From Sideroxyarcus emersonii (GTDB lineage Bacteria; Pseudomonadota; Gammaproteobacteria; Burkholderiales; Gallionellaceae), in the NCBI RefSeq assembly GCF_021654335.1, contig NZ_AP023423.1, positions 2,355,001 to 2,419,000 of the forward strand: a stretch of 64,000 nt of DNA, given 5' to 3'. Positions 45,128 to 55,155 of the stretch are shown piece by piece. Every line of letters starts with the position of its first letter. Positions within the stretch are counted from its first letter, which is position 1. Made by a program: the position numbers and the translations under genes. The notes under the pieces are model-generated. The model was not told where the DNA came from. It did not search any database and saw only the letters and a program-made list of their open reading frames with translations.

Positions 45128-46867
45128 CTACTTGGAAAAACCGTTTATCTGGTCGCGGCTGTGCGCGATGTCCTGCGACCAGTCCTTGTCGCTATCCACG
45201 ACGGTCGGCTTCAGCAGGATCACCAGTTCGCGCTTCTCGGTGGCCCGGTTGGTCTGCCCGAAGATCGATTTCGGCAGCATCGGCAAGCCCGAATCGTTGT
45301 TGGTCTCGGCCTGGCGCATCAGGCCGCCGATGGCGACCATCTGGCCGTCGCGCGCACGCACGATGCTGTCCGTCTCCGATATCGTGCTGGATGCCAGCGG
45401 CAGATTCATCGTCCCCATCGTCGCCCCCAGATCGACCATCTTGTTCACGGTGGAAACCGCGCTGACCGAAGGATGCACATGCAGAATGATCTCGTTGTTC
45501 TCGTCGATGCGCGGCGTCACATCCAGCGCGATGCCGGAGAAGAACGGCTGCACCGTTACCGTGGGCGGTACACCCGGCACCAGCGAGGTCGACTGCATGC
45601 CGCCGGTGACGCCTGTGACGAAGAACTCGTCCGTGCCGACCTTCAGCACGGCCTTCTGGTTGTTCAGGGTGGCGATGCGCGGGCTGGACAGCACGTGCAC
45701 GTTGCCTTGCGTCTCGAGGAAGTTCAACAGGGTGGCGAAGTTGCTGGTCTGGAATGCCAGCCCGAACAGCGAACCCGCCGTGGTTCCGGTCGGCAATGCC
45801 GTGGCCGCCGTCGTCTGCAGGTTGGCTCCCGGCGTCGAGGACAGGGTCGTATTGGACAAGGCGGTCGCAGCCGCACCGCCCGGTGTCAGCGTGCTGGCGG
45901 GGCTGCCCTGGCCTGCGGTCAAGTGGCTGTTCGGGCCATTCTTGAAGATGGCCCAGTTCACGCCGGACTGGAACGATTCATTCAGTTGCACCTCGACGAT
46001 CTTGGCTTCCAGGATCACCTGGCGCTCGACCGAGATCTGCGAGGCCTTGAGGTAAGCCGCGACGCTGCGCAGTTCGTCCGGCATGGCGCGGATCACGATC
46101 ACGCCGGACATCGGGCTGATGACCACGCTGCGCCCCTTCTCGTCGCCCACGATGGCCCGGATCGCCTGGCCCAGGTCGCTCCAGAAATCGGAGGTCGTGG
46201 TGGTGGTGACTTTGCTGCTGTTGTCGGTGCCGCGCTCAAACTTCAGGCTTTTATCACCGCCACCACCGACGATGGTCGTACCCTGGTTGGCATTCTGCAT
46301 GCCTCCTGCGCTGCCGCCCATTGGCGAGGCGGATGCGCCGGTACTATCGGTCAGCGCGCTCGACGTCACGCGCACCGAGGTGGTCCCCGCGCGCAGCCCG
46401 GTCAGGTAGTTCACCTGGAAGATGCGCGTCTGCAAGGTCAGCGGCTGGATATAGATGCGCGTGCCGTCCACCTTGTAATCGAAGCCGTACATCTCGCGGA
46501 TCGCCTCGAGCGCATCGAATACGGTCACGTCTTTCAGGTTCAGCGAAATGAAGCCACTGACCTCCGGATGCACCAGCACGCTGTAGCGCGTGCCCGAGAC
46601 GATCGCCATGAACACCTGCTTGGCCGGGGTGTTGTTCACCGCCAGGTCGAACTTGGTCTCCAGCGGCTTGTTGTCGGTCTGCGGGGCCGGGATCGCCAGC
46701 GGCGGCAGCAATGCCTGGTCCACCGATTCCTGCTTCGCGGCTTCGCGCGGCGCGGCGGCGGCATCCATCTCCTGCTTGATCTTCTCCGCAGCCTCGTTCT
46801 TCGGCCCGCCGCCCGCCGCGCAGGCGGACAACAGCAACACCAGCAACAATCCCGATACTCGATTCAT
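45128..46867 (-). CDS. mshL: MSHA secretin MshL
   Basis: 579 residues. Lipoprotein signal (LLLSACAAG), STN/N-domain (about 70-160), a Gly/Ser/Thr-rich insert and the secretin domain (VQLNESFQSGVNW, VHVLSSPRIATLNNQKAV, ELVILLKPTVV). Forms the outer-membrane ring through which the pilus exits. The ATG overlaps the mshK stop (ATGA). Confidence 0.95.
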   Translation of the reverse strand: MNRVSGLLLVLLLSACAAGGGPKNEAAEKIKQEMDAAAAPREAAKQESVDQALLPPLAIPAPQTDNKPLETKFDLAVNNTPAKQVFMAIVSGTRYSVLVHPEVSGFISLNLKDVTVFDALEAIREMYGFDYKVDGTRIYIQPLTLQTRIFQVNYLTGLRAGTTSVRVTSSALTDSTGASASPMGGSAGGMQNANQGTTIVGGGGDKSLKFERGTDNSSKVTTTTTSDFWSDLGQAIRAIVGDEKGRSVVISPMSGVIVIRAMPDELRSVAAYLKASQISVERQVILEAKIVEVQLNESFQSGVNWAIFKNGPNSHLTAGQGSPASTLTPGGAAATALSNTTLSSTPGANLQTTAATALPTGTTAGSLFGLAFQTSNFATLLNFLETQGNVHVLSSPRIATLNNQKAVLKVGTDEFFVTGVTGGMQSTSLVPGVPPTVTVQPFFSGIALDVTPRIDENNEIILHVHPSVSAVSTVNKMVDLGATMGTMNLPLASSTISETDSIVRARDGQMVAIGGLMRQAETNNDSGLPMLPKSIFGQTNRATEKRELVILLKPTVVDSDKDWSQDIAHSRDQINGFSK

Positions 46868-47298
46868 TTGATTCCTCCTGCAGCCTGCCCGGGCGGATCG
46901 GCCTGACCGGTTGCTTTCTCTTGTGTGCGACCCTCTTGCTGTGCCGCCTCGTTCTTCTTGATGCCCACCCTGGGGAACAACTCCATCACGCGCCGACCGC
47001 GCGCATTCTCCAGCACCACGCTGTTCTCGCGTACCTCGACCAGCCTTGAATCGCCGCTCTTGCCGCCCAGGACCACCGTCTCGCCGTTGATGATGGCGGC
47101 ACGATACTGCGGCGAGATGATGACCGACTGCAGACCCGGCGGTGCAGCCTCGACCGGAGCGGCTTCTCCCGCTCCGCCTGCACCGCTGCTGCCCAGATCG
47201 ATCGAAGGGCGGGTCGGGTCCGGCAATGTCTCTGCCGCTGCCACGTGCAGCATGCACAGCAACCCGGCTGCCAGCAGCATCCTCAGATCTGTAGCCAT
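46864..47298 (-). CDS. mshK: MSHA biogenesis protein MshK (PilP/GspC-like)
   Basis: 144 residues with a signal/anchor (about 9-23) and a domain of the MshK type: DPTRP, LQSVIISPQYRAAIINGETV, EVRENSVVLE and ELFP. Links the inner-membrane complex to the secretin. Overlaps mshJ by 16 bases. The frame is open upstream but that extension is not conserved. Confidence 0.88.
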   Translation of the reverse strand: MATDLRMLLAAGLLCMLHVAAAETLPDPTRPSIDLGSSGAGGAGEAAPVEAAPPGLQSVIISPQYRAAIINGETVVLGGKSGDSRLVEVRENSVVLENARGRRVMELFPRVGIKKNEAAQQEGRTQEKATGQADPPGQAAGGIK

Positions 47299-47960
47299 GT
47301 CTTGTCCAAACTCAGCGTGTATAGCGTCAACGACAACTCCGCGGTGGGGTACTCGATCACCCCCATCTTCGCCACGCCCCAATACATCTGGGTGGGCAGT
47401 TTCTCCAGCGAGGTCAGATATTGCAGCAGGTCGGCATAACTGCCGCGCACCGTGATGGTCACTCCGTGCTTGTATATCTGCTTCTCCGGCCCCGCGGTGC
47501 GGGCCGGCGCTGTTTCGCCGGACGGTTCTATCAGCAGGCTCACCGGCAGGGTATCGAGTGCGACCAGTTTCAGGCGGTCGTTACGGTTCAGCACCTGCTC
47601 GAGCAGACCGGCCATCCTTTCCGGCGGAACCAGCTTGTCACGACGGTCCTGCAGGTACGCGTCCCCTTCCGCCAGCTGCTGGCGCAATGCACGGATGTGC
47701 TCGCGCTGCGGCGAATTGGCATCGGCCTGCTTGGCCTGCAACAGCGCAGCGATCTGCGCCTGGATATCCTTCATCCGCTCCTGCTGCTGGATGACCTGGG
47801 CCGACAGGTTTTTCTGCCGGGCCAGCAGCGGCTCCAGGAACAGCGAATCGATCAGCGAAACCAGCAGGAACGCGGCGGCCACGAAAATCAGCGCGCGCTC
47901 GCGCAAGGACATGCCGTCTACTCTGGCAACGAGCTTGTCGACCTGGGCGGGCAGCTTCAT
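47283..47960 (-). CDS. mshJ: MSHA biogenesis protein MshJ (PilO-like)
   Basis: 225 residues. One helix (about 24-42), a coiled coil (about 46-110) and a ferredoxin-like C-terminal part (ITVRGSYADLLQYLTSLEKLP, MYWGVAKMGV). With MshI and MshI2 it forms the alignment complex. Overlaps its neighbours at both ends. Confidence 0.9.
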   Translation of the reverse strand: MKLPAQVDKLVARVDGMSLRERALIFVAAAFLLVSLIDSLFLEPLLARQKNLSAQVIQQQERMKDIQAQIAALLQAKQADANSPQREHIRALRQQLAEGDAYLQDRRDKLVPPERMAGLLEQVLNRNDRLKLVALDTLPVSLLIEPSGETAPARTAGPEKQIYKHGVTITVRGSYADLLQYLTSLEKLPTQMYWGVAKMGVIEYPTAELSLTLYTLSLDKTWLQI

Positions 47961-48586
47961 TTCTTCACCTCATCGGCTGCCGCATTGGAACGCAGATTGA
48001 ATTCCACGTAGCGCGGCACCGCCCGCTCGCCGTCCTTTTTCGGCTGCCGCATCTGCAAGGTCGAGAACGTCTTGCCGTGCAAGATCTTTTCCTTGCCCAG
48101 GCGCTGGATATACGACGGCACCAGTTGCGGGTTGACCACGCCCCCGCTCAGGCTCATCTGGGCGCCATCGCCTACGATGTCGAATGCCGTGATCCAGAGC
48201 CCGTTGATCGATTGGCGCGCGAAAGCGCGCATGTATTCGGAATAACCCTCGGTGTTGCCGATCACGCCACTCTTCAACGTGGCCAGCACCATCTCCTGTG
48301 CCTTGACCTGCGCCTCAAGCTGCTTCAACTCATCATCCAGCATCTGCTGCGAACGCTGCAGCGAGAACTCGTTGGAGAAATTGGCCAGCCGGGTCTGCTC
48401 GGCGGCGTAACGCCGGGTCATCTCGTCCGCCTGTTTCGACAGCTGGGCAACCTGGTAGACCGCGTAGGCATAGAACACGACCGAGCCCAGCACGATCAGC
48501 CCCAGCGCCTGCAGCATCGTGACCACAGAAAAATATTTCTTCTGCGTCATGAAGATCGGGTTGAACAGGTTGATCTGCTGGCTCAT
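47957..48586 (-). CDS. MSHA alignment protein MshI2 (PilN-like)
   Basis: 209 residues. Begins MSQQINLFNPIF, a typical PilN/MshI2 cytoplasmic tail that binds the PilM-like MshI; one helix (about 22-42), coiled coil (about 45-105), then a small fold. Linked by ATGA overlaps to mshI and mshJ. Confidence 0.88.
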   Translation of the reverse strand: MSQQINLFNPIFMTQKKYFSVVTMLQALGLIVLGSVVFYAYAVYQVAQLSKQADEMTRRYAAEQTRLANFSNEFSLQRSQQMLDDELKQLEAQVKAQEMVLATLKSGVIGNTEGYSEYMRAFARQSINGLWITAFDIVGDGAQMSLSGGVVNPQLVPSYIQRLGKEKILHGKTFSTLQMRQPKKDGERAVPRYVEFNLRSNAAADEVKK

Positions 48587-49539
48587 AGCGCCTTCTTCTC
48601 CTGCCGCAACGCAGCGCCCAGCACCGGCAGCGCATAGCTGGCGAATTCGCTGTCTGCCAGCTCCGGCACGGCAAAGATATCCATCCCCTGCGCCAGGTCC
48701 AGCATCTCGACAGGCATGCCCAAGCTATCCGTCAGGCGTTTGTCCAAACCCAGGGAAGCTGGTGCAGACAGCAGGATGCGGTTCACCGGAATATGGTGGA
48801 ACTGGCGATCGAAATAGTCCAGCGAACGCTGCACTTCCAGTTCCATGCGATCCAGATATTGATGGCGCAGGTTCTCGTCCGCATCCTGCAGCTGTCCCAG
48901 GGTGATATCCATCCGGCGCGCCAGGAACAGTTCGCCATCGCAGGTAATGGTGAGCAAGCCGCCTTCGTCGCCGAAGGTCAGCATGGCCAGCCCGCGCGCC
49001 TCCATCTCGAACAGCGCAGCAAGGTTGCGCTGTGCCGTTTCGGGGATATCGATCACGCTCAGGTCGAGTTTGGCTTTCTCGAACAGCGCGATGCGCTTGC
49101 GTATCGTCTCGTTGGAAGCGGCGATCGCATACAGCGATTGCGGACGATCGCTACCGTATTTGCCGCTCGGAATCTGCAGCACGTCGATGGTCGCATCGTC
49201 GATATGGTAGCTGAGCGCATCTTTGATCTTCCAGCGGATCGCCGTCTTCAGCTCGTCGACCGGAACGTTGGGCGCATCCACCATCATCATCTGATATTCG
49301 TTGGCGGACAGCAGGGTGGTGAACCTGACATCGCCCAGTTGTGCATCCTTGCGCACTTTCTCCAGCGCAGCGGCCGACAACTCGGTCAGCGGATAGAACG
49401 CGCATTTCGTCACTTGCGGGCGCGCACCCATGAATTTGACCTGCGCGATGTGGATGCCCCGCTTGCCAGTAGTGACGGCGACCCACCCGCCATCGCGGCT
49501 GCTACGCTTGAAAAGCTTCAAAAATTGGGGCATTTCCAT
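48583..49539 (-). CDS. mshI: MSHA biogenesis protein MshI (PilM-like actin fold)
   Basis: 318 residues, cytoplasmic, related to PilM/FtsA: VAVTTGKRGIHIAQV, AIRWKIKDALSYHIDDA, YAIAASNETIRKRIA and LEVQRSLDYFDRQFHHIPV. Binds MshI2's tail. First gene of the second half of the cluster, 161 bases behind mshQ, with two hairpins in that gap. Confidence 0.92.
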   Translation of the reverse strand: MEMPQFLKLFKRSSRDGGWVAVTTGKRGIHIAQVKFMGARPQVTKCAFYPLTELSAAALEKVRKDAQLGDVRFTTLLSANEYQMMMVDAPNVPVDELKTAIRWKIKDALSYHIDDATIDVLQIPSGKYGSDRPQSLYAIAASNETIRKRIALFEKAKLDLSVIDIPETAQRNLAALFEMEARGLAMLTFGDEGGLLTITCDGELFLARRMDITLGQLQDADENLRHQYLDRMELEVQRSLDYFDRQFHHIPVNRILLSAPASLGLDKRLTDSLGMPVEMLDLAQGMDIFAVPELADSEFASYALPVLGAALRQEKKAL

Positions 49540-49564
49540 AATTAGCGCGAACTTAGTTCACTAA

Positions 49565-49582
49565 CTCCTTGCTGTCAAGGAG
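49565..49582. other. Hairpin in the mshQ-mshI gap
   Basis: CTCCTTG-CTGT-CAAGGAG, seven pairs. The T-run lies on the plus-strand side (ATTTTTG), so it is not a good terminator for the leftward msh transcript. May be a regulatory hairpin ahead of mshI. Confidence 0.4.
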
Positions 49583-49677
49583 ATTTTTGCTATCGCGCCG
49601 TCCGCATGCAGACACTCGCCGTCTTAATTCCGACAATCGCGGGCCGGACTGCCAACATGAGTAATCCCAGTCAGTCA

Positions 49678-49699
49678 GTCCGGTTGTCCATAACCGGAC
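49678..49699 (-). terminator. Hairpin directly after mshQ, no T-run
   Basis: GTCCGGTT-ATGGAC-AACCGGAC on the minus strand, beginning 1-2 bases after the mshQ stop. Eight GC-rich pairs without a U tract, so a partial or rho-aided stop is possible. Confidence 0.35.
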
Positions 49700-49700
49700 A

Positions 49701-52700
49701 TCAATAGCTTTCCCGACGATAGATATAGCTGTTCTTGCTCTTGTACACGCCGAAGGTCGCGGTGCCCGGAATGATCGTGCCGGTTCCCACCGCAAAGGGA
49801 GGATTGCCGGGGGAGGCCGGATCGATCGTGGGCGCCAGGATCACCGTACCCGCCGCACCCGGTGCCCCCAGATTGATGGTCAGGCTACCCAGGGACAACA
49901 CCTTGGTGGCCGGGCTGACGGTGACGTTGCTCGTGCCCGTACCCACGCTGTAACCGGCATTGATCGAAGCCAGTTTGGTCACGCTGTCGGTGGTGCTGTT
50001 GAGCCATCCCGTCCCGGTGTAATACTGCGCTGTTGCCATCAAGGTCAGCGGCAACAATTCCGAACCATACGCGTTGGATACCTTGATGCGCCCGCTTGCG
50101 ACCTTGACGCCGCCCTCGACCGAGGTGGTGGTCGGATTGGTGACGCGCAACGAAGTCACGTTATCGGTATCCACGGCACGCAGATAGATGTTGGTGGGCA
50201 CGGTGGCCGCCGTGGCAAAGGTATAGGTCGGGATATTGGTCGTCGCGACGCCGGCTGCGAACGATGCCGCCGACACAGCTGGATTGTTCAGCGTCCCGCC
50301 GGCAGGGTTTTGCAGCACCGTACTGCCCAGCGCATCCCACGCACTCAGGGTCACTGCCTTAGCATAACCTCCCGCATAATTCTGCGTCGTGAAACCGGCC
50401 TGGTTCCTGGCGATGACCTGGGTGGTGAATGCCTGGCCAGCGTAGACGAAGCCGTTATACAAGGTCGGGCAAACCTGGCCGGACGGGCACGGCATCGGCA
50501 CCCCCGCAACGGGCAGTACCGCGGTGTCGAAATGATCCGGCACAAAACGCCCGAATACCGCGGTGTTCGCCGTGATGCCGAAATTGCATCCGTATTTGCC
50601 GCTGACATCCTTGGTATTGGAATAAGCCGCTGCGGTCGTTCCGCTATTGCAATCGTTCTTGGTGGGGTCGCTGTCGGTAGCGGTCCAGTTGTCGTCGTAT
50701 ACGCCGGGGATGCGCGGCACGGCAAAATCCGGCCCCAGCAGGTAGAACCCGCCAACCTCGTTATAAGTGAAGCTTGTCCCGCTCGCGGTGGACGAAGGCG
50801 TACCCGATATGGCAGCAGAGAACGCGCCTGCCAGCATGCCCGCGACGGTGGCCGGGCTGGCCGGCTGCACCGACGCACTGTTGATCTTCGGCGTGCCGGT
50901 ATAACCGCTGGCAAAACCCGCCACGCCTGTCGTCGTCGCCGTCAGGTCGAACAGTGCGCTGCCTGCCGTTAAAGTCGGCGTACCCGAAGTGCCTGTATTG
51001 GTAGCCGCCGCAGACGTCACCGACGCAAAGCTGGTCGGGCGCACCGAAAGCGAGTCCGCCGAACACGCGGCAGCGGTCGATGTGAAGGCATTGCACGATG
51101 CACTGGTGCATTCCTGAATCACCGCGACCAGATTCTTCCACGACGAGTTGAGGGTGAACGAAGGCGACAACGCCGCTCCCGGGCCACCCTTGGTGAAGGT
51201 CACGATTTGCGTCGCACCGGTTTCCACCGCCGGCTGGCCGGTACAGGCGCTGTTGCAGGTACGCGCAGAGTCCAGTCCGCACACCGGATTGGCACCCGCC
51301 ATGACAGTGTTGTCCACCAGTTTGACCTGCGCATATTTGGCCGATGCAGCGGAATAGCCGCTGGAGATCCCCGTGTTGCTCAGCGCCGCCACCCACAGCT
51401 TGAATGGCGTGGCAGGCAGTTTCATGTAGATGTGGCCGGTCTGGAAGTTCTGGTAGGACGGAACGGTGGAACCGGCAGCGACCGGATAAGCCTCGTCGAT
51501 GGCGGAATAACCACTCGCCACCCCTCCGGTGACCGGCAGCACGGTCTGCGCACAGATGCGCAACCCGCCGATCTCGTGAATGTTGGTGGAGCCGCCGGTG
51601 GACCCGGTAAAGGAGATCTGCCAGTTGTTCGGAACCGGTGCCTGGGTGAAACCCAGCGCAGTCGCGGCAGTATAGATGTTCGGGATGTTAACCAGCGAGG
51701 TATAGCCTGCGCCAGTGTCGCGATTGACGGCAACCGCGGTCGCCGCAGCATTGCGCGCATCGACGATCACCTGGTAGGAATAGCCAGGTTTCGGCGTAGT
51801 CGAGCCGCGATTGTCCACGATCGGGTTAAGCGTGGCGGTACCGCCAATCCAGTTGTATCCCGTCAGCCCCGAACCCGAACCGCGCACCCCCACGGATTCC
51901 GCGATGAACCCAGGTCCACCGACGCGGCCTTCGGTCGGATTCTGGTAGTTGCCATACTCGTCCAGTGCCACACCAATCCAGCCACCGGCAAAGCCGCTGA
52001 CGTCGGACCCGCCGCCACCGGCGATGGTCCGCTGCGCATACCCCAGCGAGCCGCCGAATGCGCCCGGCGTGGCCGGCACCGAGTAATCCGACAAGGTGAC
52101 CGCCACGCCGTCCGCCCCGCTACCGTTATAGGCGTAATGCTTGAACTCAACGGAAATATAGTTGCCCGCCGCCGGGAATATACCCGGTACGGTGGCGGCC
52201 TTGGCGTTGTTGTTGGTGTTTTCGGTCAGGCGCAAGAAGGTGGAGGTAGCATTGATATACGGCAGGATGCCGAGACCGTCGCTGCTGGAAACGATCCAGT
52301 TCGAATTGAAGATGGGCGAAGGATTCAGGTTGGTGCGACCGAAGTTGTCGCACACGCAGGACACGATCACGCTGGAAGGGATGTTCGCCGGCGGGCTGCA
52401 GGCAGACACCGTATACACCTGCCCGGTGAAATTACCGTTACCCAGCCCCACTCCGCCCAGCGGGGTGCCGCTCGCATTCACGATGGTGTCATTATCGACC
52501 AGATTCAATCCCAGGCTGCCGGTGCCGCTGCCGGTGCTCGCCGTGACCGTGTATGTTGTACCGCTGCCGGTCACCGAGGTGATGCTCGCACCGCCTACGC
52601 CACCGCTTTGCACCAGCACGAAATCGGTGATATCCACGCCGGTCACGCTCTGGCTGAACACCACCGTCCACGAGACGGCAGTATTGCCCGCAGTGGGATT

Positions 52701-53321
52701 GGGACTGGCCAGGTTGATCGAGGCGACCGATGGAGCGGAACAGAAACCTGCTCCGTAAACACCGCTGCACGGTCCGGTATAGACCACGCCGTTGATGGTC
52801 AGGGTGGAACCCGCTGTGATGACCAGCGGGGTCGTACCGGGATTGAACGCCCCGGTCACCGTGACATTGCCAGAGATGGTGACTCCCGCCGCATTGTTCA
52901 GGGTCAGATTGGCAAAGGTGATCGTACCGCTGATGGTCTGCATGGCCGTGCCGACCAGCGCCACTGTACCGTTCGAGGCGGTAAACGTGCCATTGTTGGT
53001 GAAGTTGCCGCTGAGGCTGATGGTACGATTGTTCTGCCCCACCAGCGTTCCGCCGGCATTGATCGTGATATCCGCCACGGTGTTGGTATTCGAATCGGCG
53101 GTGATGGTGGTACCGCTGGAAATGACCACCGTGGCGCCGGTGGGCGGCTGACTGTTGTTGCACCCGCTCCAGGAATTCCTGTTGTTCCAATCCTGGCTGG
53201 CGACACTGGTGCAAGTCACCGCATTCGCTGTGCCGGCAACAAGCAGCAACATCAGGAACAATGAGGCTCCTCTCCACATGCCCGAAACAGGAAGCGAGCC
53301 ACGATTCGCGATACGGTTCAT
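49701..53321 (-). CDS. mshQ: MSHA-associated large secreted protein MshQ
   Basis: 1206 residues with a signal peptide (MLLLVAGTANAVTCTS). The first 350 residues are Thr/Ser/Gly/Asn-rich beta repeats (NWNNRNSWSG-like start, TITAGGTL motifs), followed by a lectin-like segment (DNFGRTNLNPSPIFNSNW, GVAVTLSDYS, LDEYGNYQNP) and a C-terminal DUF6701-type domain with several paired Cys (CGLDSARTC, FVPDHFDTAV, SELLPLTL). Probably the tip adhesin or large surface unit. GGAGAAGAAA precedes the ATG; an upstream ATG exists but lacks such a site. It is the longest gene here. Confidence 0.88.
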   Translation of the reverse strand: MNRIANRGSLPVSGMWRGASLFLMLLLVAGTANAVTCTSVASQDWNNRNSWSGCNNSQPPTGATVVISSGTTITADSNTNTVADITINAGGTLVGQNNRTISLSGNFTNNGTFTASNGTVALVGTAMQTISGTITFANLTLNNAAGVTISGNVTVTGAFNPGTTPLVITAGSTLTINGVVYTGPCSGVYGAGFCSAPSVASINLASPNPTAGNTAVSWTVVFSQSVTGVDITDFVLVQSGGVGGASITSVTGSGTTYTVTASTGSGTGSLGLNLVDNDTIVNASGTPLGGVGLGNGNFTGQVYTVSACSPPANIPSSVIVSCVCDNFGRTNLNPSPIFNSNWIVSSSDGLGILPYINATSTFLRLTENTNNNAKAATVPGIFPAAGNYISVEFKHYAYNGSGADGVAVTLSDYSVPATPGAFGGSLGYAQRTIAGGGGSDVSGFAGGWIGVALDEYGNYQNPTEGRVGGPGFIAESVGVRGSGSGLTGYNWIGGTATLNPIVDNRGSTTPKPGYSYQVIVDARNAAATAVAVNRDTGAGYTSLVNIPNIYTAATALGFTQAPVPNNWQISFTGSTGGSTNIHEIGGLRICAQTVLPVTGGVASGYSAIDEAYPVAAGSTVPSYQNFQTGHIYMKLPATPFKLWVAALSNTGISSGYSAASAKYAQVKLVDNTVMAGANPVCGLDSARTCNSACTGQPAVETGATQIVTFTKGGPGAALSPSFTLNSSWKNLVAVIQECTSASCNAFTSTAAACSADSLSVRPTSFASVTSAAATNTGTSGTPTLTAGSALFDLTATTTGVAGFASGYTGTPKINSASVQPASPATVAGMLAGAFSAAISGTPSSTASGTSFTYNEVGGFYLLGPDFAVPRIPGVYDDNWTATDSDPTKNDCNSGTTAAAYSNTKDVSGKYGCNFGITANTAVFGRFVPDHFDTAVLPVAGVPMPCPSGQVCPTLYNGFVYAGQAFTTQVIARNQAGFTTQNYAGGYAKAVTLSAWDALGSTVLQNPAGGTLNNPAVSAASFAAGVATTNIPTYTFATAATVPTNIYLRAVDTDNVTSLRVTNPTTTSVEGGVKVASGRIKVSNAYGSELLPLTLMATAQYYTGTGWLNSTTDSVTKLASINAGYSVGTGTSNVTVSPATKVLSLGSLTINLGAPGAAGTVILAPTIDPASPGNPPFAVGTGTIIPGTATFGVYKSKNSYIYRRESY

Positions 53322-53334
53322 TTTCTTCTCCAAG

Positions 53335-53778
53335 TTACATCTTTGCACTAACGACGCGTTCAACATAATCCGGTGTGCCCGGTGTGCCGTACACGGCAGA
53401 GGCCGCGATATCGTGCGACCAGAATGCCTGCGTCACGCCGATCGAAGGATAGGCCGTATCGTCCACATGCTGAACGGCGGTATATCCCACCGTGACGGTG
53501 AAGGGTGCCAGGTTTCCGCCCAGCGCCGTCGCCGTGCCCGGCGCGAATACCGGCGCAGCCGCCTTCGCCACGCCGGAATTGATGGCGATGTTGTATGCCG
53601 CCCATTCGATCCCCGCATTGGCAGCCTGGTAGGCGCGCGAGCCCATCGCATCCATCGCCAGGCCCTGGCTCTGCGAGGTCGAGAACGTGACCATCGCTGC
53701 CCCCAGCACCGCCAGCACCACCAGCAGGAAGATGGCGGAGACCAGACTGAAACCACGCTGATATTTGCTTCCTCTCAC
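53335..53778 (-). CDS. mshP: MSHA pseudopilin-like protein MshP
   Basis: 147 residues. PilX/GspK-like start: QRGFSLVSAIFLLVVLAVLGAAM, then a small domain without Cys pairs. GTG start after GAGGAAAAA. Minor pilin or assembly factor. 13 bases ahead of mshQ. Confidence 0.88.
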   Translation of the reverse strand: MRGSKYQRGFSLVSAIFLLVVLAVLGAAMVTFSTSQSQGLAMDAMGSRAYQAANAGIEWAAYNIAINSGVAKAAAPVFAPGTATALGGNLAPFTVTVGYTAVQHVDDTAYPSIGVTQAFWSHDIAASAVYGTPGTPDYVERVVSAKM

Positions 53779-53785
53779 TTTTTCC

Positions 53786-54664
53786 TCACGGTATGTTGTT
53801 CACGTGTATCTCTTGATACAGGCTCACGCTTTCGCCGCCACGGGTAATGGTAAGCGAGACCGCCACCAGACTGTTGCGTGCGTTGCTGGTGTTATAGACA
53901 AAATTGCAGGCGCTCACTTTGTCGGCCAGGATCGCGCTCGCGCCCGCCAGCGGGGGCGCCAGCTGGGTCACCTTGAAGCCATAGGCCCAATAGCGGGTGA
54001 GCGTACCGGTACCATCGCCATTCGCATCAGTGCCGGGATTCAGGCATGCATAGGTCACCGCCTGCTGGTCATACGGCACCACCGCGAAACGCCGACCATC
54101 CAGCTCCGAGGAAGCCGGGAACGGCACGGTTGAAACGATCTTCACAAATCCGTTCGTTCCCACGCCTGCAGCGGCGAGCATACGCCGCACGCCATTCGCC
54201 GAGGTCACCGCCTGGTAGGGCAGGCTGCCGTCGGATTGGGTACTGCCGATGACGACCGCGTCACCGCTATAAAAAGTGATCGGCGATCCGACGATCTCGA
54301 AGCAGGTATCCGCCACGGTGAAATCGAGATCGTCTCCCGCTGCACCGCAGCTGCCGCTGCCGCCGGTCGGATTCACCCGGTAACGTCCGCCATCGCGGGT
54401 CGGCATGAATTCGAAATACGACGAGCCGGCCGGGGACGGCAGGCGCACGCTGTTGGGCACCGCCGCATGCAGGTCGCGCGCCAGCCTGCGCAAGGCCGTA
54501 TCGGCGATGTTGGTCATCTCGGCGCGGCGCGTGCTGTCCATATAACCCTGCACCGGCGCACGCAGGAATATCGCCACCATGCCGCCGATGATGCCGGTGA
54601 TGACGATCACCACGATCATCTCGACCAGCGTGAATCCGCTCTGCGATTTGCAAGGCGCACTCAT
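53786..54664 (-). CDS. mshO: MSHA minor pilin MshO
   Basis: 292 residues. Prepilin cleavage motif SG/FTLVEM, a long hydrophobic helix (MIVVIVITGIIGGMVAIFL), then a beta domain (GGRYRVNPTGGSG, DTCFEIVG, ACLNPGTDANGDG, ACNFVYNTSNARNS). Related to GspJ. Starts at the ATG that overlaps the mshD stop by one base. Confidence 0.9.
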   Translation of the reverse strand: MSAPCKSQSGFTLVEMIVVIVITGIIGGMVAIFLRAPVQGYMDSTRRAEMTNIADTALRRLARDLHAAVPNSVRLPSPAGSSYFEFMPTRDGGRYRVNPTGGSGSCGAAGDDLDFTVADTCFEIVGSPITFYSGDAVVIGSTQSDGSLPYQAVTSANGVRRMLAAAGVGTNGFVKIVSTVPFPASSELDGRRFAVVPYDQQAVTYACLNPGTDANGDGTGTLTRYWAYGFKVTQLAPPLAGASAILADKVSACNFVYNTSNARNSLVAVSLTITRGGESVSLYQEIHVNNIP

Positions 54665-55155
54665 CAATTGCCCGCCCTGTAACCCGTGGCACTCACGGTC
54701 GCCCCCGTCGGGTCGGCAACCGTGACCGTGATCATCACACCGCTGCCCGCCGTGATGCTGGTGCCCCCCAGCGAGGAGATCTGCGTCACGGCGACGCCAT
54801 TGATGTTGTAACTGCCCAACCCCGGCACCACGGCATTGGTGGAGAAATCGCGGATGCCGCCCGTAGTGCTGTAGCCGTTGTAATCGCAGACGGAACTGGC
54901 ATTTGCGCGCAGCGCATTGGCCCCCAGCACGCCCGTGCAGGAAGTGCCAGACAAGTCCTGCAGCCTGATCTCTTCCAGCATCGATTCGGCGATCGCCAGC
55001 GCCTGCTTGCGTATGAGCGGATCGGCGCTGTGCCCGGTGACCTGGTTCATCACCAGCAATATGCCGGTGAGCGCGGCGCTGACGATGACGATGAACATGA
55101 TCAGCTCGACCAGGCTGATCCCCCGTTCGCGCATGAACGAAGTTCTAGTGGACAT
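54664..55155 (-). CDS. mshD: MSHA minor pilin MshD
   Basis: 163 residues. Leader ending in ERG/ISLVELIMFIVIVSAALTG, GspI/PilV-like, with a cysteine pair (SCTGV, SVCDYNGY). Minor pilin. Overlaps mshC by 11 bases. Confidence 0.9.
   Translation of the reverse strand: MSTRTSFMRERGISLVELIMFIVIVSAALTGILLVMNQVTGHSADPLIRKQALAIAESMLEEIRLQDLSGTSCTGVLGANALRANASSVCDYNGYSTTGGIRDFSTNAVVPGLGSYNINGVAVTQISSLGGTSITAGSGVMITVTVADPTGATVSATGYRAGN

Noticed and set aside
51207..53264. 685-residue plus-strand frame
   Set aside because: Shadow of mshQ; rich in Arg, His, Gly and Asp with no fold, while mshQ has signal peptide and family domains.
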